NCBI RefSeq assembly: GCF_001684965.1
Contig: NZ_MAYG01000031.1
Span: forward strand, 186,001-250,000
Direction: 5' to 3'
Source: Chryseobacterium arthrosphaerae
Lineage (GTDB): Bacteria > Bacteroidota > Bacteroidia > Flavobacteriales > Weeksellaceae
DNA length: 64,000 bases
In this document: piece after piece, positions 34,523 through 44,042 of the stretch
Numbering within the stretch: position 1 is the stretch's first letter
How the letters are laid out: every line of letters starts with the position of its first letter
Notes under the pieces: model-generated
Told to the model about the DNA's origin: nothing
What the model saw: only the letters and a program-made list of their open reading frames with translations
The model's database searches: none
Program-made: the position numbers and the translations under genes

Positions 34523-34681
34523 GAATTTAAAGAAAGTGAATAATTTTTGATAATTCTCTTTAAACTGGAGTATTTTTTGCCTGATTTGATTTTTTTTAGA
34601 TTTTTTTTGTGAAAATGTGTAACAATATTAATTGTTTCTCTACTAACTGACAGTTATTAAATTTTGTTAAAAAGTAAATTC

Positions 34682-37333
34682 ATGAAAAAAATTCGACTCA
34701 GTGTTAAGCTGTTGTTGTTTTGTTCACTTTTCAGCGTTGGGGTAATCTCAGCTCAGAAATACGAACAAACAATCAAAGACTATGTAAATTCCAGCCAGGG
34801 ATTTCAAAGAGTGAATCCGGAATTGAAGTCATTTAAGATCATTAATGTAGATGCTTCAAAAAGTTTGAAAGGTGATGTTGTAGGAATACAGCAAACCATT
34901 AATGGAATTCCTGTTTTTGGAAGTTCTGCCAATGTTCTGATCAGGGAGGGGAAAGTATTGAGCTTCGCAGATACCTTTATCAAGGCCTATCCTGCAACAG
35001 TAACGGGAAAGGAAAATAACAGAAAAGATACATTTGTTGCGGAGGCCGTTCAGAAATTAAACGGGTCTCTTACCGTAAAAAATATTGAAGGAAAAGAAGA
35101 GCCCATAACCACAAACCTTGTTTATTTTGCAAAAGGAGGCGAGCTGATACTGGGATATCAGTTCAATACAAAAGAAAAAGAAACAAGCAATGTATGGAGT
35201 GTCATTGTGAGCGCAGATAATGGTTCTATCCTGTATCAGGAAAATACAACACTATCCTGCAGTTTCCACTCTGATGCGTATGATCACCATTATTCTTTGG
35301 GTGAGTCTTTATCAGAAACAACTGCACTGCCATCTGCATTACCAACTGCTATTGGCGCTTCGGAACTGAAAAAGAATACAAATTTTCTTTTAGCTCCGGA
35401 CAACGCTTCTTATAACGTATTTGCATTTCCTGTAGAGGCTCCTACTTTTGGAAGCAGAACACTGCTAACCAATCCATGGGATTTAACAGCTTCTCCTGAA
35501 GGCTGGCATTCTGACGGAACCAATCATTATACCATAACACGAGGTAATAACGCATTTGCTTATACCGATGAGAATAAGACTGATTTACCCCAGTTTTCTC
35601 CTGATGGCGGTGCCAGCAGAACATTTGATTTCCCTTTGGATGTAACAGCACAGCATACGACTTATACTTCTGCTGCGGTGACCAATTTATTCTATACAAC
35701 CAATAAAATGCATGATGTATTCTATAAATTCGGGTTTACGGAGTCTGCAAGGAACTACCAGACCAATAACTTTGGACATGGTGGAGTAGAGAATGATCCT
35801 GTTCTGGCAGAATCCCGAGATGGAAGCGGTCTTAGTAATGCTAATTTCAACCCCGGAGCTGATGGAACCAGCGGAAGAATGCAGATGTTCCTTTTTTCAC
35901 CTACCGGTAATGTAAGATACCTATACTATAATGCGCCGTCCAATTATACAGCGAGAACACCGGCAGCCACTACAGCCAGTTTCGGACCCCAGCTTATAGG
36001 TGGGCCTGCTGTAACAGGTGATCTGGCTCTTTCAACACCGGCGGATGCCTGTACTGCAGTTGCTGCAGGAAGCCTTACAGGAAAAATTGCGGTAGTAAGT
36101 GCTGCAGGATGTGGCTTTGCTGTTAAAACAAAAAATCTTCAGAATGCAGGAGCTGTAGGAGTGATCCAATATCACCCAACTCTGAATACCCCTGTCGGAA
36201 TGGGAGGGGCAGACAATACCATTACCATTCCTACGATTATGGTAGGTTTATCAGAAGGTCAGTTTCTGGTAAATGATCTGAATAACGGGATTGTTGGAAA
36301 TGCTACACTAAGAACTGATGCAGTCTTTAAAGATGCCAGTTTGGATAACGGAATCATAAGCCATGAATACGGCCATGGAATTTCCAACCGTCTTACCGGA
36401 ACAGGAAGTAATTGCCTGTCTTTCATTTCATCCAATGAGCAAATGGGTGAAGGGTGGTCTGATTTCTTTGCATTGATGATCACTACCAAACCTGGAGACA
36501 ATGCTTCTGTTGCCAGGGGAATAGGTACTTTTGCATCAGGCGAGCCAACGACAGGCGGAGGAATCAGACCGGCTAAATACACGCCGGATTTCCTGATCAA
36601 TAACTATACTTATGGAAGAACCAACGGAATGAAGATTAGTACCAATTCTGTACTAGGTCCTATCACAGTGCCTGATTCTCACAGTATTGGCTTTATCTGG
36701 GCTTCAATGCTTTGGGATCTTAACTGGAAATATGTAGAAAAATACGGTTATAACAGTAATGTTTTAGCAGATCCTAACAGTGGTAGCGCAAGAGTATTAC
36801 AATTGGTAATGGATGCACTGAAATTACAGCCATGTAACCCAAGCTTCATAGACGGAAGAAATGCGATCCTTGCTGCTGATCAGGCCTCTACAAACGGAGA
36901 AAATAAATGTATGATCTGGAAAACTTTTGCTAAAAGAGGGTTAGGGGTGAATGCTTCAGCAGGGCAGCTTAATGGTCTTGCATTCGGGGCCAACCAGCCT
37001 TTACCGGAAATGAGTGACCAGGTTGAAGACTTTACTGTTCCTGAGGAATGTGGAGTATTGGCTGTAAATGAAGTGAAAAACTCTAAAGGAATCGCCATCT
37101 ATCCGAATCCTGTAAGAAACGAGTTTACTATACAGACTCCTTCAGATATAAATCTGTCCGGAATTACAACTGTTTCTATCTTTGATTTTACAGGTAAGCT
37201 TATATCTAAAGAAAGCATTAACCTTAATAAGCAGAATACGATCAATGCTGAAAAGCTGATCAATGGAGCCTATGTTGTAAAGGTTAACAATAATTCGATC
37301 GATTATACACAGAAAATTATTGTTTCTAAATAA
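34682..37333 (+). CDS. M36 fungalysin-type metalloprotease with T9SS sorting domain
   Basis: The 883-residue secreted protein has a signal peptide, an N-terminal FTP/propeptide region (about 25-180), a protease-associated (PA) domain (around TGKIAVVSAAGCGFA) and the zinc-binding motif HEYGH with the downstream glutamate in GEGWSDFFAL. The last 80 residues (IAIYPNPVRNEF to the end) are a type IX secretion sorting domain, so it is exported and probably attached to the cell surface. It stands between the pigment blocks and seems unrelated to them. ATG 34682 is preferred to an upstream TTG. Confidence 0.95.
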   Translation: MKKIRLSVKLLLFCSLFSVGVISAQKYEQTIKDYVNSSQGFQRVNPELKSFKIINVDASKSLKGDVVGIQQTINGIPVFGSSANVLIREGKVLSFADTFIKAYPATVTGKENNRKDTFVAEAVQKLNGSLTVKNIEGKEEPITTNLVYFAKGGELILGYQFNTKEKETSNVWSVIVSADNGSILYQENTTLSCSFHSDAYDHHYSLGESLSETTALPSALPTAIGASELKKNTNFLLAPDNASYNVFAFPVEAPTFGSRTLLTNPWDLTASPEGWHSDGTNHYTITRGNNAFAYTDENKTDLPQFSPDGGASRTFDFPLDVTAQHTTYTSAAVTNLFYTTNKMHDVFYKFGFTESARNYQTNNFGHGGVENDPVLAESRDGSGLSNANFNPGADGTSGRMQMFLFSPTGNVRYLYYNAPSNYTARTPAATTASFGPQLIGGPAVTGDLALSTPADACTAVAAGSLTGKIAVVSAAGCGFAVKTKNLQNAGAVGVIQYHPTLNTPVGMGGADNTITIPTIMVGLSEGQFLVNDLNNGIVGNATLRTDAVFKDASLDNGIISHEYGHGISNRLTGTGSNCLSFISSNEQMGEGWSDFFALMITTKPGDNASVARGIGTFASGEPTTGGGIRPAKYTPDFLINNYTYGRTNGMKISTNSVLGPITVPDSHSIGFIWASMLWDLNWKYVEKYGYNSNVLADPNSGSARVLQLVMDALKLQPCNPSFIDGRNAILAADQASTNGENKCMIWKTFAKRGLGVNASAGQLNGLAFGANQPLPEMSDQVEDFTVPEECGVLAVNEVKNSKGIAIYPNPVRNEFTIQTPSDINLSGITTVSIFDFTGKLISKESINLNKQNTINAEKLINGAYVVKVNNNSIDYTQKIIVSK

Positions 37334-37355
37334 AAAGTAAAGATCATGAGTATAA

Positions 37356-37392
37356 AAATCCCGGGAAATAATACATTTCCCGGGGTTTTCTT
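37356..37392. terminator. Bidirectional terminator between M36 and the minus-strand operon
   Basis: The arms CCCGGGAAAT (37360-37369) and ATTTCCCGGG (37375-37384) form a stem with a five-base loop. T-rich runs occur on both sides. Confidence 0.88.
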
Positions 37393-37408
37393 TATATAAA
37401 TCTTTGAT

Positions 37409-38581
37409 TCAGTCGTTTTCCGGACTTAGTTTATTCAGAAACAGAAATGTAGCCACTCCTGAAAGAGCAGATACTGTGGTACTCAAAATAAAACTCCCGA
37501 TGACATATTGTAGGAGATTGTTCTTGATGAGCTCAAAGTTGAGGTCCTGGCTCAGGATATTACTGTCACCCTGCACAAATGGAGCACCTAAAAATAAAGA
37601 GGCGGCAATGATAAAAGGGATGAAAGGTGGAAGACTTACGTTTGATGCAACAAAAGACAGAACTTTATTCAGCTTGAAAAGAACAGACAGGCTGATAACA
37701 AGAAGAGTTTGAAAACCCCAGAAAGGAGACAGCCCGATGAAGACTCCCAATGCGATGGAAAATGCTTTTGTACGGTTGCTCCCGTCACTTTCCAGCACAT
37801 CCTCCTTTATGAACCTTTTAAAGCTTTTTTTTTTGAAATTATTCACAAAGTTTCTCGGAATAATGTATAATAAGGTGATCGTTACCAGGATTGTGTTCAG
37901 AATACTGATCCTTGTGAAATCCTTGAAGGGTCTGAAATGTGAAACCCGTTCTGCCGGATCATAAAGTACCTTTATCGGGACATTCTTTACCGGAACGTGC
38001 TTCCAAGCAGTTCTTACAATGATCTCAATTTCAAACTCAAATTTTGGAGTAAAGTATTTCTTTGGAATTTTATGCAGAGGATAAAGTCTGTAACCGGATT
38101 GGGTATCTTCCAGTCTGATCCCGGTTTCAAACCAGAACCAGAAATTGGAAAACCTGTTCCCGAAACTGCTTTTCTTTGGTATGCCATCCTGAGACATATT
38201 TCTGTTTCCGATCAGAAGCATGTCTTCTTTTTCCTGAAGAAGCGCCTCTACAAATACCGGAATATCGTCTGGATAATGTTGTCCGTCAGAATCAATGGTG
38301 ATGGCATAATCATACCCCATTTCTTTTGCCTTTCTGAAGCCCGTTTTCAGCGCGTTTCCTTTTCCCTGATTCTCAGACAGGGTGATTACCTTGATCAGCG
38401 GATATTGGGCGAGAATTTGCGGTGTGGAATCGGTGGAACCGTCGTTGACCACAATAATACTTCCGGTATAATCCAGCACACCGTCAATAACCCTTTTCAG
38501 GGTTTTCTCATTATTGTAGGTAGGTATAAGAATGCAGATCTTCTTTTCAGAAATGGCATTCTGTACTTCAGCAAGGGACAT
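37409..38581 (-). CDS. GT2 glycosyltransferase fused to DUF2062 membrane domain
   Basis: The 390-residue protein has an N-terminal GT-A domain (about 10-230) with VVNDGSTDST, DSDGQHYPD as the metal-binding DxD region, and DTQSGYRLY. It is followed by a DUF2062 domain with three or four membrane helices (about 270-385, starting KAFSIALGVFIGLSPFWG). Such fusions appear in aryl-polyene-type gene sets. The sugar donor and acceptor are unknown; glycosylating a pigment or a lipid carrier are both possible. It is the last gene of the minus-strand pigment run and follows its neighbour by 4 bases. Confidence 0.88.
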   Translation of the reverse strand: MSLAEVQNAISEKKICILIPTYNNEKTLKRVIDGVLDYTGSIIVVNDGSTDSTPQILAQYPLIKVITLSENQGKGNALKTGFRKAKEMGYDYAITIDSDGQHYPDDIPVFVEALLQEKEDMLLIGNRNMSQDGIPKKSSFGNRFSNFWFWFETGIRLEDTQSGYRLYPLHKIPKKYFTPKFEFEIEIIVRTAWKHVPVKNVPIKVLYDPAERVSHFRPFKDFTRISILNTILVTITLLYIIPRNFVNNFKKKSFKRFIKEDVLESDGSNRTKAFSIALGVFIGLSPFWGFQTLLVISLSVLFKLNKVLSFVASNVSLPPFIPFIIAASLFLGAPFVQGDSNILSQDLNFELIKNNLLQYVIGSFILSTTVSALSGVATFLFLNKLSPEND

Positions 38582-38585
38582 GGTT

Positions 38586-39062
38586 TTATTTTAAAGTAGC
38601 TCTTTCGGCTTCTGTAATGGTTTTGGATTGCATAGCAAACCTTTTGATATAGTTTTTTAACGCTGCATTCTGCTTGCTGTAATTGTTCAGCAAAAATGCT
38701 TTATCATCTTTCATACTGCCACGGTATCCTACGATTTTCGGAATATTTTCCTGAACGCTTAATCTGATCAGACGAAGCTCCGCATTATTCGGATTGCTTT
38801 TGATGATGCTCTCCAGGCTTGTAGCACCTGATTTTACCAATGCTTTCCTGTTGTTCTTAGTAACCTTTGCTTCCATGATCTTTGCTGCTGCTTTGTAACC
38901 TGAGGTAACGGCATCGGATCCGGATTGCTTTTCTGCTGCTTCTATGAAACTCTGCGTATTGGCATTAGACTCATTGGCTTTGGCATAGCTGTTTCTCAGT
39001 GTTTCTAAATCAGACTGAAAGAAAAAAATAAATGCTGCTACGAAGGATAGAATAAGTTTCAT
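38586..39062 (-). CDS. Secreted helical protein of unknown function
   Basis: The 158-residue protein has a short hydrophobic N-terminus (LILSFVAAFIFFFQS) that is probably a signal peptide. The mature part is charged and entirely helical-looking, with an SIIKSNPNNAELRLIRLS segment of TPR character. I do not recognise it. It overlaps the hotdog gene by 4 bases and precedes the GT2 gene by 4, so it is fully embedded in the pigment operon and likely acts in the envelope. Confidence 0.75.
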   Translation of the reverse strand: MKLILSFVAAFIFFFQSDLETLRNSYAKANESNANTQSFIEAAEKQSGSDAVTSGYKAAAKIMEAKVTKNNRKALVKSGATSLESIIKSNPNNAELRLIRLSVQENIPKIVGYRGSMKDDKAFLLNNYSKQNAALKNYIKRFAMQSKTITEAERATLK

Positions 39063-39439
39063 GATGATATTTTTTTATAGCTTACTGACAGTTTCAATGC
39101 AATAGTCTCGCCAAAAGAAGTGGTATTTTTTACTTTAACATCTTCTCCGTCTTCATTGATATCAAGCTGAAGCACCAGATCAGGTGTCTCAAAAGGATTG
39201 ATGATTGCCATGAATTTTACATTTGAAGCTGTTTTTAAAAATAATTTTGAGCCTGTAAATTCTTCAGTAAGTTCTTTGATGATCTGCATCATGCAAACCC
39301 CTGGTGTCACAGGATTTCCCGGGAAGTGCCCTTTGAAGATATCGTGGTCTTTGTTCAGGTGGATATGAGCAGTAAACTTTCCGTCTTCTGCCTTTTCGTA
39401 TGATGTAAGTGTATAAAAATCTGTAAGAATAGTCTGCAT
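39059..39439 (-). CDS. FabZ/ApeI-like hotdog dehydratase
   Basis: The 126-residue single-hotdog protein has the FabZ-type motif KGHFPGNPVTPGV, which includes the catalytic histidine. The glutamate normally found a few residues later on the central helix is replaced: the text reads GVCMMQIIKEL. ApeI-type dehydratases of aryl-polyene clusters also differ at this position, so dehydration of polyene 3-hydroxyacyl chains is likely. It is one of three hotdog proteins in the locus and lies between the LolA-type pair and a secreted protein. Confidence 0.82.
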   Translation of the reverse strand: MQTILTDFYTLTSYEKAEDGKFTAHIHLNKDHDIFKGHFPGNPVTPGVCMMQIIKELTEEFTGSKLFLKTASNVKFMAIINPFETPDLVLQLDINEDGEDVKVKNTTSFGETIALKLSVSYKKISS

Positions 39440-39503
39440 ATCTTATTTTTTTAAGATTAAAAGTGTAGCAAAAAGTAAGCAATATATTGTTCCCTGTAGG
39501 AGA

Positions 39504-40139
39504 TTATTCCGTTTCGGTTATTTGAAATAGTTTTATATTGATCTTAAAATCCTTGTGCTGCAGGTTTAAACTGTCTGCGAAGATAGACTTTTTTGCATCA
39601 AAAGTAAAATCGATCTTTTCTTTGCTGTTTTTCGTGTAAATGATCTGTTTCAGCAGGTTGTTTTCTTTGTTGAAAAACAGATAATACCCTTTGTTATCAA
39701 TTTTGGAAAGATATATTTTTGAGTTTTCATTCTCAAAACTTTCAGTGACGGGATACTGTCTTTTTAAAAGTTGCTGAAAATCATTTTTCAGAAAATTGAT
39801 GACAATTTTTTTATCCAAATCCGGAAGAACGTAGTTGAGTTTAAAATCATGGTCTGAAACTTCAAAATCAATCAGCTTATTCCCGAAATCGGAGGTTAAA
39901 GCCACACGGTGAGTTGTTTCACTTATTTTTTTAATGATCAGAATTCCGCTTACATGATTGGTATAAATATCCATCTGACATTTATAGACATAGTCTTCAG
40001 AAGAGGAAAAATAGAGGTTTTCAACTTTTTTTTCTGTTGTTGAAACAGGTTTTGCACCTGTAAGCTGAAAGCTTTTGCATGACACCGCCAGAACCAGGAT
40101 CAGGCTACAAAGTAAATTCTGACGCAGGAATCGAAGCAT
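39504..40139 (-). CDS. Lipoprotein paired with the LolA-like carrier
   Basis: The 211-residue protein has a lipobox (LAVSC) after an N-terminal hydrophobic stretch. The rest is beta-rich (ENLYFSS, KCQMDIYTNHVSGILIIKK and similar strands), compatible with a half-barrel like LolB, though identity is too low to claim that. It follows the LolA-like gene and overlaps its end by 35 bases, so the two probably work as carrier and outer-membrane acceptor. ATG 40139 is preferred to a TTG at 40163. Confidence 0.7.
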   Translation of the reverse strand: MLRFLRQNLLCSLILVLAVSCKSFQLTGAKPVSTTEKKVENLYFSSSEDYVYKCQMDIYTNHVSGILIIKKISETTHRVALTSDFGNKLIDFEVSDHDFKLNYVLPDLDKKIVINFLKNDFQQLLKRQYPVTESFENENSKIYLSKIDNKGYYLFFNKENNLLKQIIYTKNSKEKIDFTFDAKKSIFADSLNLQHKDFKINIKLFQITETE

Positions 40140-40731
40140 TGATTTTGGTGTTTTTGAAAACAATAGTAGTGGTATCTCCGGAAGCTTCTGTCATATTCAC
40201 CTGGGAAACCGTAGATTGGTTCTTTGGGAAATACAATTCGATCTGTCTGATGTATTTCAATAGCTGAGAAGTCTTCGGAATGAACTTAGCCCCGTTATAA
40301 TTTCCGTTTTTGAAATAGGTTACCGTAAACTCAGGATCATTGAACATCGTTCCGTTGGAACTTCCCACAATGAGTTTATTGATCTTCTCAAAAGTCTTGC
40401 TTTTGGCATCTACAGAAGATTTTTTCCCCTGATCATTGATGTAGATCTTGTTGCTTTTGAAAACAATACTGTACTGGTAAGGCTTGGTATATTTCCAGCT
40501 CAGCAGATTAGGCGTCTGTAATGACATTTTTCCGTAGGTAACAATACTCTTATCCAGAAAGTCCATTTTTTTAGTCTGGGTAAAATCGCTCTGTAATGTT
40601 TTGATCTCCCGGGTATCCGATGAAACCTTAGCTACGAATGCTTTAGCTTCCGCTCCCGACATGGCGGTATTCTGGGCAGAAAAGAAACCGGAAACCAGTA
40701 AAAATGCTCCGAAAGCAATATTTTTAATCAT
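40105..40731 (-). CDS. LolA-like outer-membrane carrier protein
   Basis: The 208-residue periplasmic protein has a signal peptide (ending FFSAQN) and the LolA pattern: a long helix (IKTLQSDFTQTKKMDFLDK), MSLQTPNLLSWKYTKP and alternating strands. LolA carries lipoproteins across the periplasm. Copies inside pigment clusters probably carry the lipophilic product or its precursor to the outer membrane; this is inference. It overlaps the deacetylase gene by 4 bases and the lipoprotein gene by 35. Confidence 0.85.
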   Translation of the reverse strand: MIKNIAFGAFLLVSGFFSAQNTAMSGAEAKAFVAKVSSDTREIKTLQSDFTQTKKMDFLDKSIVTYGKMSLQTPNLLSWKYTKPYQYSIVFKSNKIYINDQGKKSSVDAKSKTFEKINKLIVGSSNGTMFNDPEFTVTYFKNGNYNGAKFIPKTSQLLKYIRQIELYFPKNQSTVSQVNMTEASGDTTTIVFKNTKINASIPASEFTL

Positions 40732-41480
40732 TTTTTCTTTGAATTTGTAATTGAATCAACCGTAAAAGTCGAATACTTTTTATCCTCCAAAAATACTAAT
40801 AAATCTACCAGCACACGATATGTTTTTTCGGAGGTGTCGTGAAGAAGAATAATGCTCCCTTTTTTCAGGGTTCTGGTAATTCTTTTGTAGATTTTATTTT
40901 CGTCGTCAGTGATGGTATCCAGGGAGCGGACGTTCCATCCGATGCTTATCTTACGGGTTCTTTTGATCGCTTTTGCAATATTCGGATTGGTCACCCCGAA
41001 AGGAGGCCTGTACAGATCGGTTTTGATATTTCCAACGTTTTTCATCACTTCGTCACAGCTTTCAATCTCTTTGAGCATTGAAGAAGCGGATAAAAAACCT
41101 GTTGAGTTAGAATGGGAGAACGTATGATTTCCAATGGTATGGCCTTCATCTATAATCCTCTGAAAAGTTTCCGGGTATTTTTCAATCTGTTTTCCGATAC
41201 AGAAAAAGGTTGCTTTTATCTGGTGTTCTTTAAGCAGGTCTAAAAACCTCGGTGTGAATTCTGTAGGACCGTCATCAAACGTTAAGGCCACCTCTTTGGT
41301 CCTGGTTCGTTTATGAGTAATACTGTTGACAAAATACCCCAGTTCAATGGCAAAAGATCCCCAGACTACGACTGCAGAAAAAGCCACAAAACAAGCCAGG
41401 TACACCCAGAAACTTCCATGAAACGCATAGATAAATACGTTACAGAAAAGATAAAATAGTATGAATGAATAGTGTTTCAT
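40728..41480 (-). CDS. NodB-type polysaccharide deacetylase
   Basis: The 250-residue protein has two N-terminal hydrophobic helices (about 5-50) and a NodB domain. Catalytic motifs are TFDDGPTEFTP, HTFSHSN with the metal-binding histidines, and RPPFG. Such enzymes remove acetyl groups from carbohydrate polymers or amides in the envelope. Its role in pigment making is unclear; it may act on a lipid-linked sugar made with the GT2 protein. A 223-base gap upstream suggests it starts a separate transcript. Confidence 0.87.
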   Translation of the reverse strand: MKHYSFILFYLFCNVFIYAFHGSFWVYLACFVAFSAVVVWGSFAIELGYFVNSITHKRTRTKEVALTFDDGPTEFTPRFLDLLKEHQIKATFFCIGKQIEKYPETFQRIIDEGHTIGNHTFSHSNSTGFLSASSMLKEIESCDEVMKNVGNIKTDLYRPPFGVTNPNIAKAIKRTRKISIGWNVRSLDTITDDENKIYKRITRTLKKGSIILLHDTSEKTYRVLVDLLVFLEDKKYSTFTVDSITNSKKK

Positions 41481-41703
41481 TGCTGATTACTTTTTTTATT
41501 TTGAACTGGTCAGTATAAGTTTCATGGTCGTAATATTTACTGTATACCATTATCAATCCGCAGGAGTCTGGATAAATACAGTTAATTTAACTTATTTTGT
41601 TTAGATTCCAGGCTTCACTTCAGAACCTTGTTCGCAGACCTTATCAGTGCTCTGAATGACAAAAAGACGCTGTGATTTGCCTTATTGAGCGAATTTGCAA
41701 AGA

Positions 41704-42765
41704 TTAAGCTCTTTCCAATAATACCAGACTATGATCATGACCTGCCAGATGATTGTAAAGAAGTATATTTTTCACTTCTTCTTTTTTCTCAGCGTTGATC
41801 ATCATCACTTCAGGAATATGCTGTTCTTTGAGGATATGGCAGGCCATAAACGTTGAAAAACCACTGGCTGTATTAAACTCTCCGCTCAGGTGCTTATAGT
41901 ACAACAACGATGAATCTGAAAACAGATACGTAGCTTTCTTATAATATACATCGGAATCTGCATCTCCGCTGAAACCAAGAATCACAGCATCAATATCCTG
42001 TGCAGACAGGTTGTTTTGCGTTAAAAAATCCTGAATAAATCCTGGAGTTTCATTCAGATCCAATTGATTGGTTATCTTAATGTCCGTAAGTTTGGCGTAA
42101 GAGCTTTCTGTTTTTTCCTTTCCTACAACAAAGAAACTGGCTCCTTCCCCCCAAATGACCCCTTTTGTATCAGAGTTCAGGTAATTTACAGGAAGATTTT
42201 CCTCCTTTTTGATGGTATTATTGAGTTGATAAAGTTCCATGGTCCTGTCTGTCTGCTCATCGGTAGAACCTACAAGAACATTTCCGGCTTCCCCGTCATT
42301 GATCTGGAGTTTTGCATCCAGAAAAGAAAACTCAAGCGATGAAGAGGTATTCACATAGGTGAAATTATAAGCATGACATTGCAGCCCCAGTGCAATCTGT
42401 CCTGCCACAGTATTATGGGTAGACTGAATAAAGAATGTAGGCGTCAGAAATTCTTCATGATTATCAATCACATTTTTCAGAAACTTTTCAGAATCCTGAG
42501 AGCAGCCCATTCCCGTTCCTACAATGATGGCGTCCGGCTTTTCTATTCCGGCTTCCTTCAATGCATTGTGGGAAGCTACGGAGCTCATTTTTACGGTCTT
42601 AGACATCCTCCGGATCATGGCCGGCGGAATAAATTCTTTATAATTGGGCTCTATGGCTTTGATGATCTGTACTGAAGTTTCAGGACTGAGATTCTGAAGG
42701 ATATTTTCGTTTAAAGTATCCTGTACAGAGATACAGGATGCACTGTTGATGTATACTGCACTCAT
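41704..42765 (-). CDS. Catalytically degenerate ketosynthase (chain-length-factor-like)
   Basis: The 353-residue protein has the ketosynthase fold text (TFFIQSTHNTVAGQIALGLQ, then YVNTSSSLEFS and WGEGASFFVV), but none of the catalytic residues. The nucleophile position reads TSSS at 140-143, the first histidine position reads FSGD near 265, and the second reads SGEF near 294. It overlaps an active ketosynthase by 4 bases. This is the arrangement of a KS with a chain length factor, as in aryl-polyene enzymes where KS and CLF form a heterodimer. The role is inferred from position. Confidence 0.85.
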   Translation of the reverse strand: MSAVYINSASCISVQDTLNENILQNLSPETSVQIIKAIEPNYKEFIPPAMIRRMSKTVKMSSVASHNALKEAGIEKPDAIIVGTGMGCSQDSEKFLKNVIDNHEEFLTPTFFIQSTHNTVAGQIALGLQCHAYNFTYVNTSSSLEFSFLDAKLQINDGEAGNVLVGSTDEQTDRTMELYQLNNTIKKEENLPVNYLNSDTKGVIWGEGASFFVVGKEKTESSYAKLTDIKITNQLDLNETPGFIQDFLTQNNLSAQDIDAVILGFSGDADSDVYYKKATYLFSDSSLLYYKHLSGEFNTASGFSTFMACHILKEQHIPEVMMINAEKKEEVKNILLYNHLAGHDHSLVLLERA

Positions 42766-43961
42766 AATTTTGAGAAAATTAAGGTTGAACAGTTCCCTCC
42801 GAATCCAAATGAATTGGAAAGGACATGGCTGATATCCTTTTTCTTCAATCCGGTAACAGGCGTGAGGTCAAACTCTGCCATTTTCGTTTTGAAATTCAGG
42901 TTCGGGAAAATAAGCCCATGCTGCATGGCCAAAATGGAAAATACAGCTTCAATGCCGGCCGCTGCTGCTAATGTGTGTCCTGTAAATGCCTTTGTAGAGC
43001 TGAATTCAGGGACATTGTTTTCTCCGAAAATCCTGATCATGGCAATTCCTTCGGATAAATCATTATTAGGAGTAGCCGTACCATGAACGTTGATATAGTC
43101 TATATCTTCCTTTGCCAGACCGGAGATCTTCAAAGCTTGCTGCATGGCTAGAAAAGCGCCCTGTCCGTTTTCTGAGGATGCTGTCTGATGATGGGCATCA
43201 TTGGCATTTCCATAGCCTGCAAGATAAGCCAGAACAGGTTTGTTTTCCTTTTTTACCACTTCTTCAGATTCAAGAACTAAAAAAGCAGCAGCTTCGCCCA
43301 GGTTCAATCCTTTTCTGTCATTATCAAAAGGGGTATTGTAAGAGTCTGTAAGGATCATCAGGGTATTGAATCCGTTCAGGGTAAACTTTGAAAGAGAATC
43401 TGTTCCTCCCACAATCACACGGTCAAGAATACCGTTTTTGATCAGTTTGGCTCCCATCATAATTGCATTGGCTGCAGACGAGCAGGCTGTGCTGATGGTA
43501 GAAACCATTCCTCTCAATCCCAGATGGGCGGCAATTTCCAAAGAGGAATTACCGGCATCATGAGCGTCAATATATTTTTGCTTTTCAGGAAAGTTTTCGT
43601 AGGAATAGAAATATTTTTCAGTAATATCCATTCCTCCCACGCTGGTAGAAGAGATCAGGCCGGTTCTGTACCTGTTGATATCTGAAATTCCGGCACTTTC
43701 TACAGCTTCTTTTGCGGCAACCATTCCCAATAGAGATGTTCTCGTCACATTATTGTCTTCAGCAAGCTGAAGCTTTTGCACAAGCTCTTCATTGGTTAGC
43801 TTTATTTCACCCGTTTTAATGGCTCCGGCATGGCGGGTTTCAAACATCTGAATATCTGAAATTCCGTGCTTACCGGATTGTAATGAAATAAAATTTTCCT
43901 CCACATTGTTTCCGATGGAGGAAATGATGCCCATTCCTGTTATGGCAATTTTCTGACTCAT
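42762..43961 (-). CDS. Beta-ketoacyl-ACP synthase (active)
   Basis: The 399-residue protein has the triad C160 (STACSSAANA), H293 (NVHGTATPNND) and H329 (AFTGHTLAAAAG). It overlaps the degenerate ketosynthase by four bases, which suggests they form one complex and jointly set chain length. It would carry out condensations on the ACP encoded 81 bases upstream. It is of the type II polyketide/fatty-acid class. Confidence 0.93.
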   Translation of the reverse strand: MSQKIAITGMGIISSIGNNVEENFISLQSGKHGISDIQMFETRHAGAIKTGEIKLTNEELVQKLQLAEDNNVTRTSLLGMVAAKEAVESAGISDINRYRTGLISSTSVGGMDITEKYFYSYENFPEKQKYIDAHDAGNSSLEIAAHLGLRGMVSTISTACSSAANAIMMGAKLIKNGILDRVIVGGTDSLSKFTLNGFNTLMILTDSYNTPFDNDRKGLNLGEAAAFLVLESEEVVKKENKPVLAYLAGYGNANDAHHQTASSENGQGAFLAMQQALKISGLAKEDIDYINVHGTATPNNDLSEGIAMIRIFGENNVPEFSSTKAFTGHTLAAAAGIEAVFSILAMQHGLIFPNLNFKTKMAEFDLTPVTGLKKKDISHVLSNSFGFGGNCSTLIFSKL

Positions 43962-44042
43962 GGTATTCGGTAATCCAACAGGGTGTCAGTCTGGCAATTG
44001 ATTTATTATCAATATGTTGATACGCCGTTGGATCGTTTAATT

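Noticed and set aside
34682..37333. M36 protease as part of the pigment pathway
   Set aside because: It is flanked by a gap and a terminator, is exported by the type IX route and has no conceivable step in pigment synthesis.
41481..41703. Extra gene or promoter in the 223-base gap between the degenerate ketosynthase and the deacetylase gene
   Set aside because: No frame of convincing length and no TAnnTTTG box with a spaced TTG on the minus strand. I see nothing reportable in it.
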